From Poa pratensis (taxonomy: Eukaryota > Streptophyta > Magnoliopsida > Poales > Poaceae), in NCBI GenBank assembly GCA_947311845.1, contig CAMZMU010000041.1:131509840-131573839 (forward strand): a stretch of 64,000 nt of DNA, written 5' to 3'. Shown piece by piece: positions 1 through 11,159 of this stretch. The translations under genes and the position numbers were made by a program. Position 1 is the first letter of the stretch, and the number at the start of each line of letters is the position of its first letter. The notes under the pieces are model-generated. The model saw only the letters and a program-made list of their open reading frames with translations. It was not told the DNA's origin and did not search any database.

Positions 1-1480
1 ACAAGTCGCTAGGAGGCCAACTCTCAGCGAGCGCCAAAATAGGGAGTATTCTTTTCCTGTACAAGAGATTGATGACCTTTTCAGAGGTCTAAAGGAGTTG
101 AACCTCATAGAACTTCCTACTCCTAAAAGGCCAGATGAAGCCTCAAAATTCAATGATCCAAATTTCTGTCATTACCATCGCATTTTGGGTCATACACTCA
201 AAGGTTGCTTTGTTGTGAAGAATATCATACAAAAATGATTGATGAGGGGACTATTGATGCGGATCTCCTCAAAAGCATGACAAAGGGAAAGAAGATGGTG
301 ACAGCAAATGTCGCTACCCTGCAAGATGATTCGGTGAGTTGCGCATCTTCAAATATGAGAGCAACTTATGATGATATGATATTGATACCAGAATATGGTT
401 TTTCTCCTATGATCATTCCAGGCCTTGCCAAAACGCAAGATCAGCATAAAGGAGAGGCTTACATACCCTGCAGCAATGGTGCATGGCCAAGCTTATGTGG
501 TTCGCGAGGAGCGCAAGATTGGGGGCAGCAGCGGCCAAAACGCCGTGTACTACCCTCAGTGATGGAAGAAGCCCCTCCTCTGCGCTTCGCACCAAAGATA
601 TATCAGCACACCACGAAGCGCAGGAAGGCCCCATGTGAAGAATTCAACGTTCTCACTATTGGTGTGTTTGAGGATGATGATGAGTCTCTATGTTTCCCTG
701 AAGATGAACCATTAGAAGTCGATCAGGTTCAGCTTAGATCAGGTCGCCAACTAGTAGACCCTTATCCCCCACCTAGAAAGGAACCAAAAAGCAAGGATGC
801 AGTTCCAAATGAGTCGACTGACCCTGCATGTAGGGCGCCAGTCAAGTATGATGTAATCGCACATTTGAAGAAAATACCAGCTATGCTTTCTGTGTATGAT
901 GCTTTGTGTCTTTCATCTGATATGCGTAAAGCTCTTGTCACGGCACTCACATTTCCAGAAGATTATAGAGTTGAAGTGTCCCAAACAGAGTTAGAAGAAT
1001 CTGAAGTTCTAAATATGTCATTCACAGATGAGGATATGTTGTTAGGACCTAAGAAGCACAACAGGCCGCTTCTCATGTTTGGCGAAATTGATGTGTTGCC
1101 TGTAAACCGCATAATGATAGATGGTGGATCAGCTATAAACCTTCTCCATTACGTACATTAAAAAGGATTGGATATTCCAAAGAGATTTGAGCAAGTCTAA
1201 TGTGGTTATACATGGCTTTAATCAATCAGGACAAGAGGCCATGGGAACCATCTCGTTGGTTTTGAAATTGGATACACTATCCACGTACGTGAAGTTTCAC
1301 GTAATTGACGCAGCTACTTCATACAATGCATTGATTGGACGCCCATGGTTACATGAGAACCAAGTCGTGCCATCCACTTTACATCAGTGTATCAAATACG
1401 TAGATCAGACAGGGAATACAGTCAGGATATTTGCCGATAAAAAGCCATTCACTATAGCTGAATCTTTCTATGCCGATGCA
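1..1480 (+). pseudogene. Tat gag C-terminus and aspartic protease, frameshifted
   Basis: Around 160-215 the translation shows a zinc-knuckle-like CHYHRxxGHxxxxC, placing this at the gag C-terminus. The reading frame breaks near 235, is open in another frame to 1161, and breaks again near 1147. The protease signature DGGSAINLL is at about 1120-1147, and the downstream protease motif ALIGRPWLH is at about 1330-1355 in the following frame. In an intact element this polyprotein would form the virus-like particle and process it. The breaks are single-base losses, so this copy cannot make the full protein. The N-terminal part of gag is outside the window. Confidence 0.8.
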
Positions 1481-3590
1481 AAGTTCTATTTCGAGCCTGT
1501 TGACAAGGTGCACAAACCAAAATCTTTGATTGCGCCTGAGTCAAATTTTGTAAAAAAAGAGATCGCAGAATCCTCGTCAAAGAAAAAGACGTACCAGTAT
1601 ATACCAAGTAGCCAAAGAAAGAAAGGCGACCCAATATTTCGTGTCATAGATAAATCATGTGACATGAAAGGTACTACTTTCCCTACACCTTTGCCTCCTT
1701 TGGTACAATATAGAATAAAACAATCTCGAAAAGGGCCACGTGGTACAAGTGACAATGAAAATAAAAATAAAAATGTAACACAAATATCTGTGTTTAACAA
1801 AGATGATGAATCCATACCTATTTCTTTGTACGATAACAAAGTCTTGTATATGATGCAGCAGATGGGATATGACGTCGCCGCTGGTCCGTCTCTATGCGAT
1901 GGACGAGGGCAGCTAGCACCATTTGAAAAGGCTTTATCGCAAGAACAACTTGAAGCTCTCCATGAAGACCAAGTTCTGAAAGAAAAGAAGCATGGTTTAG
2001 GATATGAAGTTTGTATGGCTTCGGCTGAATATATGGACATGACGGACGCATCTCCACAAATGGAAGATGGCAACCAATGTACCGTTGATGACTTGGAAGA
2101 AATAAATATTGGTACGACCGATGATCCTCGTCCGGTTTTTATTAGTAAACATTTGTCCGAAGAAAACAAACACAAATATCATGAATTCTTGTGTGCGAAC
2201 AGAGATGTATTCGCTTGGACGTACGAGGAAATGCCTGGACTAGACCCCAAAGTAGCTGTCCATCACCTCGCCGTACAAGACGACGCTACCCCAGTGAAAC
2301 AAGCACAAAGAAAATACCGACCTGAAATACTTCCAAAAATAGAAGCCGAGGTAGACAAACTCATAGCCGCAGGGTTCATTAGAGAAGTTAAATATCCCAC
2401 ATGGGTCTCGTGTATTGTTCCTGTCAAAAAGAGAAATGGTCAAACACGTATATGTGTAGATTTTCGGGATTTAAACAAAGCGTGTCCCAAAGATGACTTC
2501 CCCATACCTATTTCTGAAATACTAGTCGATGCCACCATGGGACATGAAATATTTTCTTTCATGGATGGTTATTCCGGTTATAATCAAATAAAAATGGCGC
2601 CGGAAGATGAAGAATTAACAGCGTTCCGCACACCTAAGGGTATATACTGTTATAAGGTTATGCCTTTCGGGTTGAAAAATGCTGGGGCGACATACCAACG
2701 TGCCATGACAATCATCTTAGATGGGTTGTTGTATGATATCGTCGAATGTTATATTGATGACATAGTTGTAAAATCAAAGCGCGAACAAGATCATTTAAAA
2801 CATCTAGAAATGGTTTTCGAGCGTCTTAGACAACACAATCTAAAAATGAACCCAATGAAGTGTGCATTCGGAGTTTCCTCCGGAAAATTTCTGGGTTTTG
2901 TGGTTACAAAGCGCGGTATTCAAATTGATCCGTCCAAAGTACAAGCGATCGTCAAAATGCCACCGCCTGTGAACCTTAAAAAGTTAAAAAGTTTCCAGGG
3001 GCATTTAGCATATATTAGACGATTTATTTCAAATTTATCCGGGAGATGCAAACCTTTCTCACGGCTTATGAAAAAGGGAGTCCCTTTCGAATGGGATCAA
3101 GCATGCCAAAATGCATTCTTGGAAATTAAAAAATATTTGATGAATCCGCCTGTTTAGGTGCACCGGTCAAAGATCGGCCATTAATTCTTTATACTGCAGC
3201 CATGCCTACTTCGTTGGGCGCCCTTTTGGCACAAAATAATGATGCAGGGAAAGAAACATCCTTGTATTATCTCAGTCGTACCTTGGTAGGGGCTGAATGC
3301 AACTATCCGGACATGGAAAAAATATGTCTTGCACTAGTCTTTGCTGCACAAAAATTGCGCATTACATGTTAGAACACACAGTGCATTTAGTCTCGAGAGC
3401 AGATCCTCTCAGATATATCTTAAGTAAAATGGTGCTCTCAGGGAGACTAGCAAAATGGGCGATGTTTTTGTCACAATTCGACATTACATACGTACCTCAG
3501 AAAGCCATGAAAGGTCAAGCCTTGGCGAACTTCTTGGCGGCGCACCCGATCCCAGATGATTTTCCTATAGATGACGACTTGCCAGATGAG
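1481..3590 (+). pseudogene. Tat reverse transcriptase and first RNase H, frameshifted
   Basis: The frame open to 3157 covers the RT domain from about 2290. Visible signatures are RICVDFRDLNKACPKDDFP, FSFMDGYSGYNQI, FGLKNAGATYQRAM and the catalytic CYIDDIVVKS. FGLKNAGATYQRAM is typical of Tat-type RT. A one-base deletion near 3154 ends the frame. The first RNase H continues in another frame (YLSRTLVGAECNYPDMEK), and a second one-base loss near 3357 shifts it again before the conserved LAKWAMFLSQFDITY segment. Function in an intact copy is cDNA synthesis; here it is a relic. Confidence 0.85.
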
Positions 3591-4010
3591 GACGTATTTG
3601 CCACAACTGTTACCAAATCAACATGGCAAATGTACTTTGACGGTGCTTCTCGGCGATCTGGGGCAGCAGGCGCCGGAGTTGTCTTCGTTACGCCTAACGA
3701 AGGGGTGATCCCATACTCATTCACCCTAACATCTGCAATATCAAATAATTCAGCTGAATACGAAGCTCTTATCATTGGGCTGGAGATAGGTATAAACATG
3801 GGGCTAGATACGCTCTCTGTCTATGGAGACTCACAGCTAGTAATTAATCAGTTGTTGGGAATCTACACAGTAAAGAAACAAGAACTAATGCCATATTTTA
3901 AAAGGGCTAAAGAGCTTCTAGCCATGTTCGCTGATATAAATATTCAGCATATAGTTAGAAATCAAAATGAAAGGCTGACGCCTTAGCTGGTTTAGCTGCT
4001 AGTATGTCAT
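3591..4010 (+). pseudogene. Tat second (archaeal-type) RNase H domain
   Basis: Downstream of the first RNase H the open frame to 3986 holds a second RNase H fold. The acidic residues are in MYFDGAS, NSAEYEAL and YGDSQLV, in the order expected for the archaeal-type RNase H that distinguishes Tat/Ogre elements. The frame is closed by a one-base deletion near 3970 in a run of A, within the Asn-Glu-Lys-Ala-Asp-Ala-Leu-Ala-like end of the domain. This domain is the main basis for the Tat assignment. Confidence 0.75.
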
Positions 4011-4528
4011 TAAACTCACATGAAACAATGGACGTACATGTAGAGGAGCGAAGAGTACTACCAGTATATGTTGAAGAAGAAGAAATAATAGTATCTTCTG
4101 CAATGACAGCCGACGTATGCGAAATTGAGGTAGGTGATTGGCGAGCACCATTCTTAGAATATTTGCTTCATGGATACTTACCTCTCGACGCTAGCGAAAA
4201 ATCTAGAATCCGAAAAAGGTCAATTCATTACACATGCATCAACGATACACTTTATAGGCGTTCGCATGACGGCATATTATTGCGTTGCCTGCTGGAAATG
4301 AAATTATGGAGGCTTTAAATGAGGTGCATGCTGGAATATGTGGCTCGCACCAATCTGGTCCTAAATTACACTACCAATTAAGGCGTTTAGGTTACTATTG
4401 GCCCACTATGTTTGAAGACGCCACCAAATTCGCAAAGAAATGTCACGAATGTCAAGTGCATGCTGACTTTATACACCAGCCACATGAACCACTTCATGCA
4501 ACAAATATGTCTTGGCCTTTTGAAATGT

Positions 4529-4552
4529 GGGGGGGGGGGGGGGGGGGGGGGG
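4529..4552 (+). repeat. 24-base poly-G tract inside integrase
   Basis: An uninterrupted run of 24 G lies between the codons for Trp and Val of the integrase core motif. It encodes a stretch of glycines and keeps the local reading frame. An intact integrase would need only one glycine codon here. Replication slippage, or an assembly or sequencing artefact at a homopolymer, are both possible. Confidence 0.9.
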
Positions 4553-4918
4553 TGGATATAGTGGGTCCAATTAACCCTCCATCATCCAAAGGTCACAAAA
4601 TTCATCCTAGCCGCGACCGATTATTTCTCTAAGTGGGCTAAACTCATACCACTAAAAGAGGATAACGCACAAAATGTGGAACATTTTATAAGAACGCAAC
4701 TAATATATCGCTTTGGCGTTCCTTCTCGGATCATGTCGGAGAATGGAACTCCTTTTAAAAATAAACATGTGGACAAGCTATGTTCAAAATTCAAGATAAA
4801 TCATTTCTACTTTGCGGCATATAATCCGGCCGCTAACGGACAAGCAGAGGCTTTTAATAAAACTCTATGTAAATTGCTAAAGAAAGTTGTATCGGCAATA
4901 AGCGAGAGTGGCATGAAA

Positions 4919-5337
4919 AACTTCTCGAAGCATTGTGGGCGTATAGAACCACGACGCGGACACCGACGGGGATGACGCCTTATTCCCTAGTATTTGGAGG
5001 AGAAGCAATTTTACCTTTGGAAGTCCAAATTACTACATTAAGGGTCGCCACTCATGAAAATCTATCAGAGGAAAAATCAACACAGTTATGCCTCGATGAA
5101 CTAGAAAGACTTGAAGGCAAAAGACTTCAAGCTTTACAAAATCTTGAGGCATATCAGGCCAGAATGTCACGAGCCTTTGATAAACGTGTTAAGCGTAGAT
5201 CATTTAAACAAGGAGATCTAGTGCTCGCCGTTATCCGCCCTATGAACATCACTCGGCGGATGAAAGGAAAATATGAACCAAAATGGGAAGGTCCCTACGT
5301 CGTAAAAGAAGTTTATTCAAGCGGCGCATATAGAATT
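4919..5337 (+). repeat. Direct duplication, copy 1 (integrase C-terminal region)
   Basis: This 419-bp segment recurs at 7361-7778 with only a few differences. Homology begins sharply at AACTTCTCGAAGC and ends at AGAATT. The intervening 2 kb is an inverted copy of the element's 3' end, so the duplication brackets a rearrangement rather than a normal insertion with a short TSD. Confidence 0.9.
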
Positions 5338-5689
5338 CTGATGACGGGAAAATGGGGCGATCGCAAAATAATACGTACGCGTCCACGTCATAGAGACAGA
5401 TAGTATAATTTAAATGCGTAGATGCATAAAATGAATATAGGATCAAACATTGCAGGTACTTTATTTCCAGAACTCTTACACATATATAAAAGATCTGTTA
5501 ATTACATCTCCGGAGAGAAAACCCCTGATTAAGAATTCCAACATAACTATTACATAGAATTACAACATACGACCACTACAAGGTGTAGAAAGAAAACTAC
5601 AAAATGTAGAAATATAAGTCCTCCTCGATGTCGTCAACGTCGGCGTATTCGGGGAGCCATGAAGTATGTCTATGCTAACATATGGGTAG
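5338..5689. other. Junction segment of the rearrangement, unidentified
   Basis: This stretch joins the broken first integrase copy to the inverted LTR material. I see no LTR end, no conserved domain and no long open frame here. A short minus-strand frame around 5590-5650 reads as an acidic peptide but is too short to name. Confidence 0.4.
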
Positions 5690-6898
5690 CATAATGTTTA
5701 TCATATGATTTTATAGCACGTACATGACTTGGCTATTTTTACCTAGTTCATTAACCATTCGAAATTCGATAATAAGTAGTGTTTTATGTTATATAAGCAT
5801 TTTAATGGTTAATAAGCTGGTTTAGCAAGTATGTGTGCAATATGTGGTATAACTCGTTTCATGAGTTAATTTGATCATGCATGTGATTTCTATATGCATG
5901 CATGGATTGGATAAAATATCTTGTTCAATTTGTAGCAACGTATATAGCATTGCATTAAGCCAATATGGATAGGCTATAATATATATGGAGGTTAAGGATG
6001 CACTACGTTATGTTTAGTGCAAGTAACATAGGCTATGATCCTAGTTATCATTTAATTATTTATATGCACACACCTATATGAGAGGGATGCGTGGTTTGAT
6101 TTTTATCTATATGAGAGATTATCTTATAACATGTGGGTTTATCGCCTACATGCGCCTATAGCTTAATTATGCATTAAAGATGGGATTTTAGAGTTCCCTG
6201 GCTTGTGTCAGTATGACCAAACCAAAGGAGTAATATGAGCAACTTGGCTTGTGTCGATATGACCAAGCCAAGGGCATGATTTTAGTAACTTCACGGAAGT
6301 ATGCACCTATATAAAATAAATGCATGGTTCAATTTAAATCTATATGAGAGATTGTCTTATGACATGCGGGTGTATTGCCTACATGCGATTGTTATCTTAT
6401 GACATGTGGGTTTATTGCCTACATGGGACCGAACCAAGAGCGTGATTTCGGTAACGTATGCATTTAGACCACTTGGTTTGTGTCGATGTGACCAAACCAA
6501 AGGGGTATGATTTTGATGATATGTATATTTTAAGCAACTTGGTTCATGTCAATGCGACCAAACCAAGAGCATGATTTTTGGGAACATATATATTTAGACC
6601 ACTTGGTTTGTGTCGATGTGACCAAACCAAAGGGGTATGATTTTGATGATATGTATATTTTGAGCAACTTGGTTCATGTCAATGTGACAAACCAAGAGCA
6701 TGATTTTTGGGAACATATATATTTAGACCGGTTTGTGTCGATGTGACCAAACCAAAGGGGCATGATTTTGATGATATGTATATTTTGAGCAACTTGGTTC
6801 ATGTCGATGTGACCAAACCAAGAGCGTGATTTCGGAAACATATTATTAAATCATTTTATCATATCATATTACATCTAAAGACAAAATCAGTGTCAACA
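5690..6898 (-). mobile_element. Inverted, internally deleted LTR copy of the Tat element
   Basis: Read on the minus strand, this starts at 6898 with TGTTGACACTGATTTTGTC, the same terminus as the forward LTR at 9993. It matches that LTR for about 60 bp, then jumps to sequence equivalent to 11308 onward, so it lacks roughly 1.2 kb including the TATA region. It then follows the forward LTR (11308-12712) in inverse order, including the hairpin-type tandem repeats and the segment around 5830-6030, which matches 12490-12712. Confidence 0.8.
6180..6838 (-). repeat. Tandem repeats with palindromic core (inverted copy)
   Basis: Units of roughly 50-60 bp alternate between two types, both built around a core reading CTTGGTTTG...TCGATGTGACCAAACCA. 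The arms TTGGTTTG and CAAACCAA can pair, so each unit can form a small hairpin. The same repeat family occurs in opposite orientation at 11160-12340. Confidence 0.85.
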
Positions 6899-7360
6899 GA
6901 TGCCCCTCGAGGTTTAGATGCGAATAATATTGTTTTATTTCGGATCTAAAGCTCGAAAAATGACGTTGCGTATTTTCTTTAAAAATATTATTACGTGCGA
7001 CATTTTATTCTTTTTCTTTATGTCTGTGTGCACGTATTAAGTCTGTTCCGCTAGGACCAGGTATCCTTCGATCAGGGTGTTACCCATCTATTTAAATTTG
7101 AAAGTTTGTTGAGACTTTGGACCAGCGCTTGAGCTCCTGGAAAATCTATTGACGAGCTAATATTGCCGTTGGTAAGTTTGGCCCAACGGACTCTTCTCAT
7201 CCCGTCCTTTTCTTTCGTGTATTCGGCACGGTTTGTTATTTGTACTGGAAATCAGAATCAAACGAGCTTTTACCCTTTTGTTCCACACGAGATTTCTGTT
7301 CTCGTTGAGCTCATCTTAGGACACCTGCGTTATCTTTTAACAGATGTGCCGCCCCAGCCA
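6899..7360 (-). mobile_element. Inverted copy of the Tat 3' internal region
   Basis: Read on the minus strand this ends in the purine tract CGAGGGGCATC directly before the inverted LTR at 6898. It resembles, with gaps, the forward region about 9670-9992: shared blocks are the CCGTGCC...ACGAAAG...AAAGGA part, ATATTAGCTCGT and CTTTCAAATTT. It is therefore the 3' flank of the same or a sister element placed in reverse. Confidence 0.7.
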
Positions 7361-7778
7361 AACTTCTCGAAGCATTGTGGGCGTATAGAACCACGACGCG
7401 GACACCGACGGGGATGACGCCTTATTCCCTAGTATTTGGAGGAGAAGCAATTTTACCTTTGGAAGTCCAAATTACTTCATTAAGGGTCGCCACTCATGAA
7501 AATCTATCAGAGGAAAAATCAACACAGTTACGCCTCGATGAATTAGAAAGACTTGAAGGCAAAAGACTTCAAGCTTTACAAAATCTTGAGGCATATCAGG
7601 CCAGAATGTCACGAGCCTTTGATAAACGTGTTAAGCGTAGATCATTTAAACCAGGAGATCTAGTGCTCGCCGTTATCCACCTATGAACATCACTCGGCGG
7701 ATGAACGGAAAATATGAACCAAAATGGGAAGGTCCCTACGTCGTAAAAGAAGTTTATTCAAGCGGCGCATACAGAATT
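7361..7778 (+). repeat. Direct duplication, copy 2
   Basis: Partner of 4919-5337, about 98% identical by eye. It restores the link to the true integrase end and to the long 3' internal region of the element. Confidence 0.9.
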
Positions 7779-7847
7779 ATATCGCCAGATGGCAAATACT
7801 CGCCATCACCGGTAAACGGAAAATTCCTTAAGCGCTATTATGCTTAA
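7361..7847 (+). pseudogene. Tat integrase C-terminus, second copy, with proper end
   Basis: This repeats the first copy from the WAYRTTTRTPTGMTPYSLV region and continues past its breakpoint into SPDGKYSPSPVNGKFLKRYY and a stop at 7845-7847, the natural integrase end. A one-base loss near 7678 relative to copy 1 shifts the frame inside the C-terminal domain. The first half of the integrase is absent, so it is only a fragment of the original gene's 3' end. Confidence 0.8.
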
Positions 7848-7859
7848 AACAATAAATAT

Positions 7860-9350
7860 TACTCCAATAACTTACGAGTCTAAACTGTGGCATTAAAAAA
7901 AACATATTACTCCAATAACTTACGAGTCTAAACTGTGTCATTAAAAATATTACTCCAACATCTTATGAGTATAAACTATGATGCAAAGAAATTAATGATG
8001 AGCACTCCAAAGTCTTATGAGTATAAACTGTTGACATAATGCATACTATATCATATGAAATCAATACTCCAAAGCTGCAAGAGTATAAACTGCCAGCTTC
8101 ATGTAAATGAAAATGATGAATGTAATTACTCCAAGGCTAGAAGAGTCTAAACTGTCAGCCTCGTATATGTGAAACAAATAAAAGAATGATCACTCCAAGC
8201 ACTCACGAGTATAAACTGATTGCACCATATCAAACAACCAATACAAAAAATTACTCCAGGCACACACGAGTATAAACTGACTGCACCATATCAAACAAAC
8301 AGTAAATAAAACAGTACTCCAAAAGCACTCACGAGTATAAACTGGCTGCACCATATCGAACAAACAATAAATGAAACAAATACTCCAACCACTCATGAGT
8401 ATAAACTGAGTGAAACCTATCAACCAAACGAAAACAAATACTCCAACGCTATACGAGTATAAACTACAAGCCCCATCTAACGAAAATATTGTAACACTCC
8501 AAAGTCTTACGAGTATAAACTGTCGACATATCATGCATACTGATTATATGGCATAAACACTCCAAAATATTACGAGTATAAACCGTTGACTTCGTGAAAT
8601 AAATACGCCAAGCTGCAAGAGTATAAACTGCTAGCCTTATGGAAAATATACTAATAAGTGAAACTGCTCCAATGTTGTAAGAGCCTCACTAAGTCACTAT
8701 CAACATATTAAACACTTTAAAGAAAAATGCTCCAATGCTATATGAGCCTAAACTATTAGCAAAAGAAATTAAATTATGCTCCAATGCTATATGAGCCTAA
8801 ACTATTAGCAAAAGAAATTAAATTATGCTCCAATAACTTACGAGTCTAAACTGTGTCGTCAAAAAATATATACTCCATACCCTCATGAGTGTAAACTGGG
8901 GCACCAAAAAAGAATACTCCAATAACTTACGAGTCTAAACTGTGTCGTTAAAAAATATATTACTCCATACCCTCATGAGTATAAACTGGGGCGCAAAATA
9001 TGTTACTCCAATAACTTACGAGTCTAAACTGTGTCATCAAAAAATATATACTCCATACCCTCATGAGTGTAAACTGGGGCACCAAAATATATTGCTCCAA
9101 TAACTTGCGAGTCTAAACTGTGTCGTAAAAGAAAAAATATTACTCCATACCCTCATGAGTATAAACTGGGGCAGAAAATAATAATATGTGATAAAATTTA
9201 TATAACTCCATACCCTCATGAGTTTAAACTGCGGCACAAAAGATCATGACCATGTAATGTATACTCCAATAAATTACGAGTCTAAACTGTGATATCAAAA
9301 TAAATATTACTCCAAAACCTTATGAGTATAAACTATGACAAATAAAAATT
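7860..9350 (+). repeat. Degenerate minisatellite, about 28 units of 41-65 bp
   Basis: Each unit has ACTCCA, a short variable stretch, then ACGAGT or ATGAGT and a T(A/C)TAAACTG block. Spacing drifts from about 60 bp (8000-8600) to 41-50 bp (8780-9150). In 8827-9180 two unit types alternate (CAATAACTTACGAGTCTAAA and CATACCCTCATGAGTGTAAA), giving a dimeric higher-order repeat of about 90 bp. It lies between integrase and the 3' LTR, where Tat/Ogre and maize Grande/Cinful-type elements are known to carry tandem repeats. Confidence 0.9.
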
Positions 9351-9992
9351 ACTCAAAAAAAAAAATCAAATTCAAACGCGCAAGCAATTTGCGTGATGCA
9401 TATGGATGCCTGGGTAAACATGCGAAACCCACCAGGAAAAGAGATGACGATATGATCCCTACTTTCTGAGATTGCCAAACCGTACCGAAGCACTGATACC
9501 TCCTAAAAAAGGAGATCGGATCAAATAATCATCACAACAAAAGATTCAGATGGAAGAAAATAACCATCAATTATCTAAGGACATACGTAACCCAACGGCC
9601 AAAGGATGCAAACAGAAACTCGGTCGAAGGGTTAAGCTCTTGATTGGAGTACGTCTCATATAGCAAGAAGTGAGAAAAGAAAGAGTACGCGCCGTGCCTA
9701 ACAAACGAAAGGAAAGGATGAGATAAGATATATCTGTTAGCTGCGCCGTGGGATACTACTAAACAGCCATATTAGCTCGTTGGCAGATTTTTGGGAGCTC
9801 GGTTAACATCCAAACCGAAGGCTCCGCTCATCAGCTTTCAAATTTGACAGCTAGGTAGCCAGTTGCATAAAAAAAATCTAGCCCTTATCCCAAACGACAT
9901 GCATATTTTTTTTTAAAAATGCACATATATATAGGTTTCGAGATCTGAATCCGAATTAAAACATAATTCGCATTCAGACCTCGAGGGGCATC
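9351..9992 (+). other. Tat 3' internal tail with polypurine tract
   Basis: No coding frame is evident. The tail ends in the polypurine tract GAGGGGCA (9983-9990), two bases before the LTR start. This would prime plus-strand DNA synthesis in an active element. An inverted relative lies at 6899-7360. Confidence 0.75.
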
Positions 9993-10821
9993 TGTTGACA
10001 CTGATTTTGTCTTCAGATATAAAATAAATTTCAAAATATGATAAAATGTTTTAATAATGAGATAAAGCTTAGAAAATAAGATTTGCCTCATGATAAAAAG
10101 GGATAAATTGTTCGACGCATAAATCATCGATAATAATTAATATCTTCATGATATTAATATACTCTCTTTATAAAAAATAAAACCATCGACAAATCACCAG
10201 ATACTCGCCGTCGTTGGCGACCCTCGATTTTCATAAAATATAATCAACATATGAGAAATTCAACCGGTAAATAAATATCGGCGGTCGGTTTAGTATTGAG
10301 ACAAACTCTCGTCATTGAGGCAATATTAAATTTACCAAATATTTGACCTCGAGACAAAAAACATCGGGTCATTCCGATAATACTGTGAAATAGTCACATT
10401 ATATGTGCAAAGCACTTCATAAAAAGAATCATACAATAAACATAAAATTAGGCAGTTGTTTGTACGGTAGCCGAACGCACCAGCTACGTGCATGCATCAT
10501 GCATGGCTTAGGCGGCCGGATTACCGACTAATTAAAAGCCCATGGCCCAGAGCCATACATGGCTGCGTACGTACAATGAAGCCCATGCAATGACCTGCAT
10601 GCATTAAATTAAACTCCTAAAGCCCATCTTAACACACTTAATTAACAAGGATATGGATTAGTACTGGTCAAAGCCCATACGACTCCGGGCTTCTTCGATC
10701 GCTCCAGTTCACGGAAGAAAACTTGACGCTCAATCTGTTGTTATACACGACGCCCACTTCCGTGCCCACGATCTCCAGGACGTGCGCGCTCCGTCTCGAA
10801 AAGATCCTGCTGCTGGCCGCC

Positions 10822-10829
10822 TATATAAA
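10822..10829 (+). promoter_or_regulatory. TATA box of the Tat LTR
   Basis: TATATAAA in a GC-rich context, followed about 30 bp later by a C/A/T-rich leader, the usual layout of an LTR promoter. This segment is absent from the inverted LTR copy. Confidence 0.6.
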
Positions 10830-11159
10830 GACCAGCACATATCACGCCCAGACTAACGACGAACCCCCAATCGCTAATCACGAATCATTCGTCCATCAGT
10901 CCATCGCTGCCCATCGCCGATCATTCACCCATAACTCTCTCTCGCCGCGCCGCCCATCTGCATATACGCTGCCAGCCGCTCGTCGTCGGCGTTGCTAGTC
11001 GTCAGCTGCTAAACACTCACGCTACCACGCGTTGGCTGTTTGGTGTCTGCCGGCCGGCCGTTCGACATCCACGAGTCCGGTACGCCGCCTTCGCATACGC
11101 AAGAAAAGCGCCGGAGGACATCGGAAGAAGGTGAGAACATGATCTTTGCATCGCTGCCT

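Larger units (their letters stand above)
4011..5337 (+). pseudogene. Tat integrase, first copy, frameshifted and truncated
   Basis: After a short linker (4004-4280) the integrase starts. The zinc-binding H..H..CxxC region lies at about 4320-4460 (KKCHECQVHA), the core begins near 4500 (SWPFEMW then VDIVGP), and FGVPSRIMSENGTPF holds the second acidic region, with an Asn-Gly context where DNG or DRG is usual. NPAANGQAEAFNKTL gives the conserved glutamate. Frames change near 4288, 4600 and 4900. The C-terminus is cut at about 5337 and replaced by unrelated sequence; the proper C-terminus is found only in the second copy at 7361-7847. A 24-G run interrupts the start of the core. Confidence 0.8.

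Noticed and set aside
7860..9350. CRISPR-like array (short conserved blocks separated by variable stretches)
   Set aside because: The units are degenerate, vary in length, and their 'spacers' are related to each other; the context is a plant retrotransposon 3' region. It is a minisatellite.
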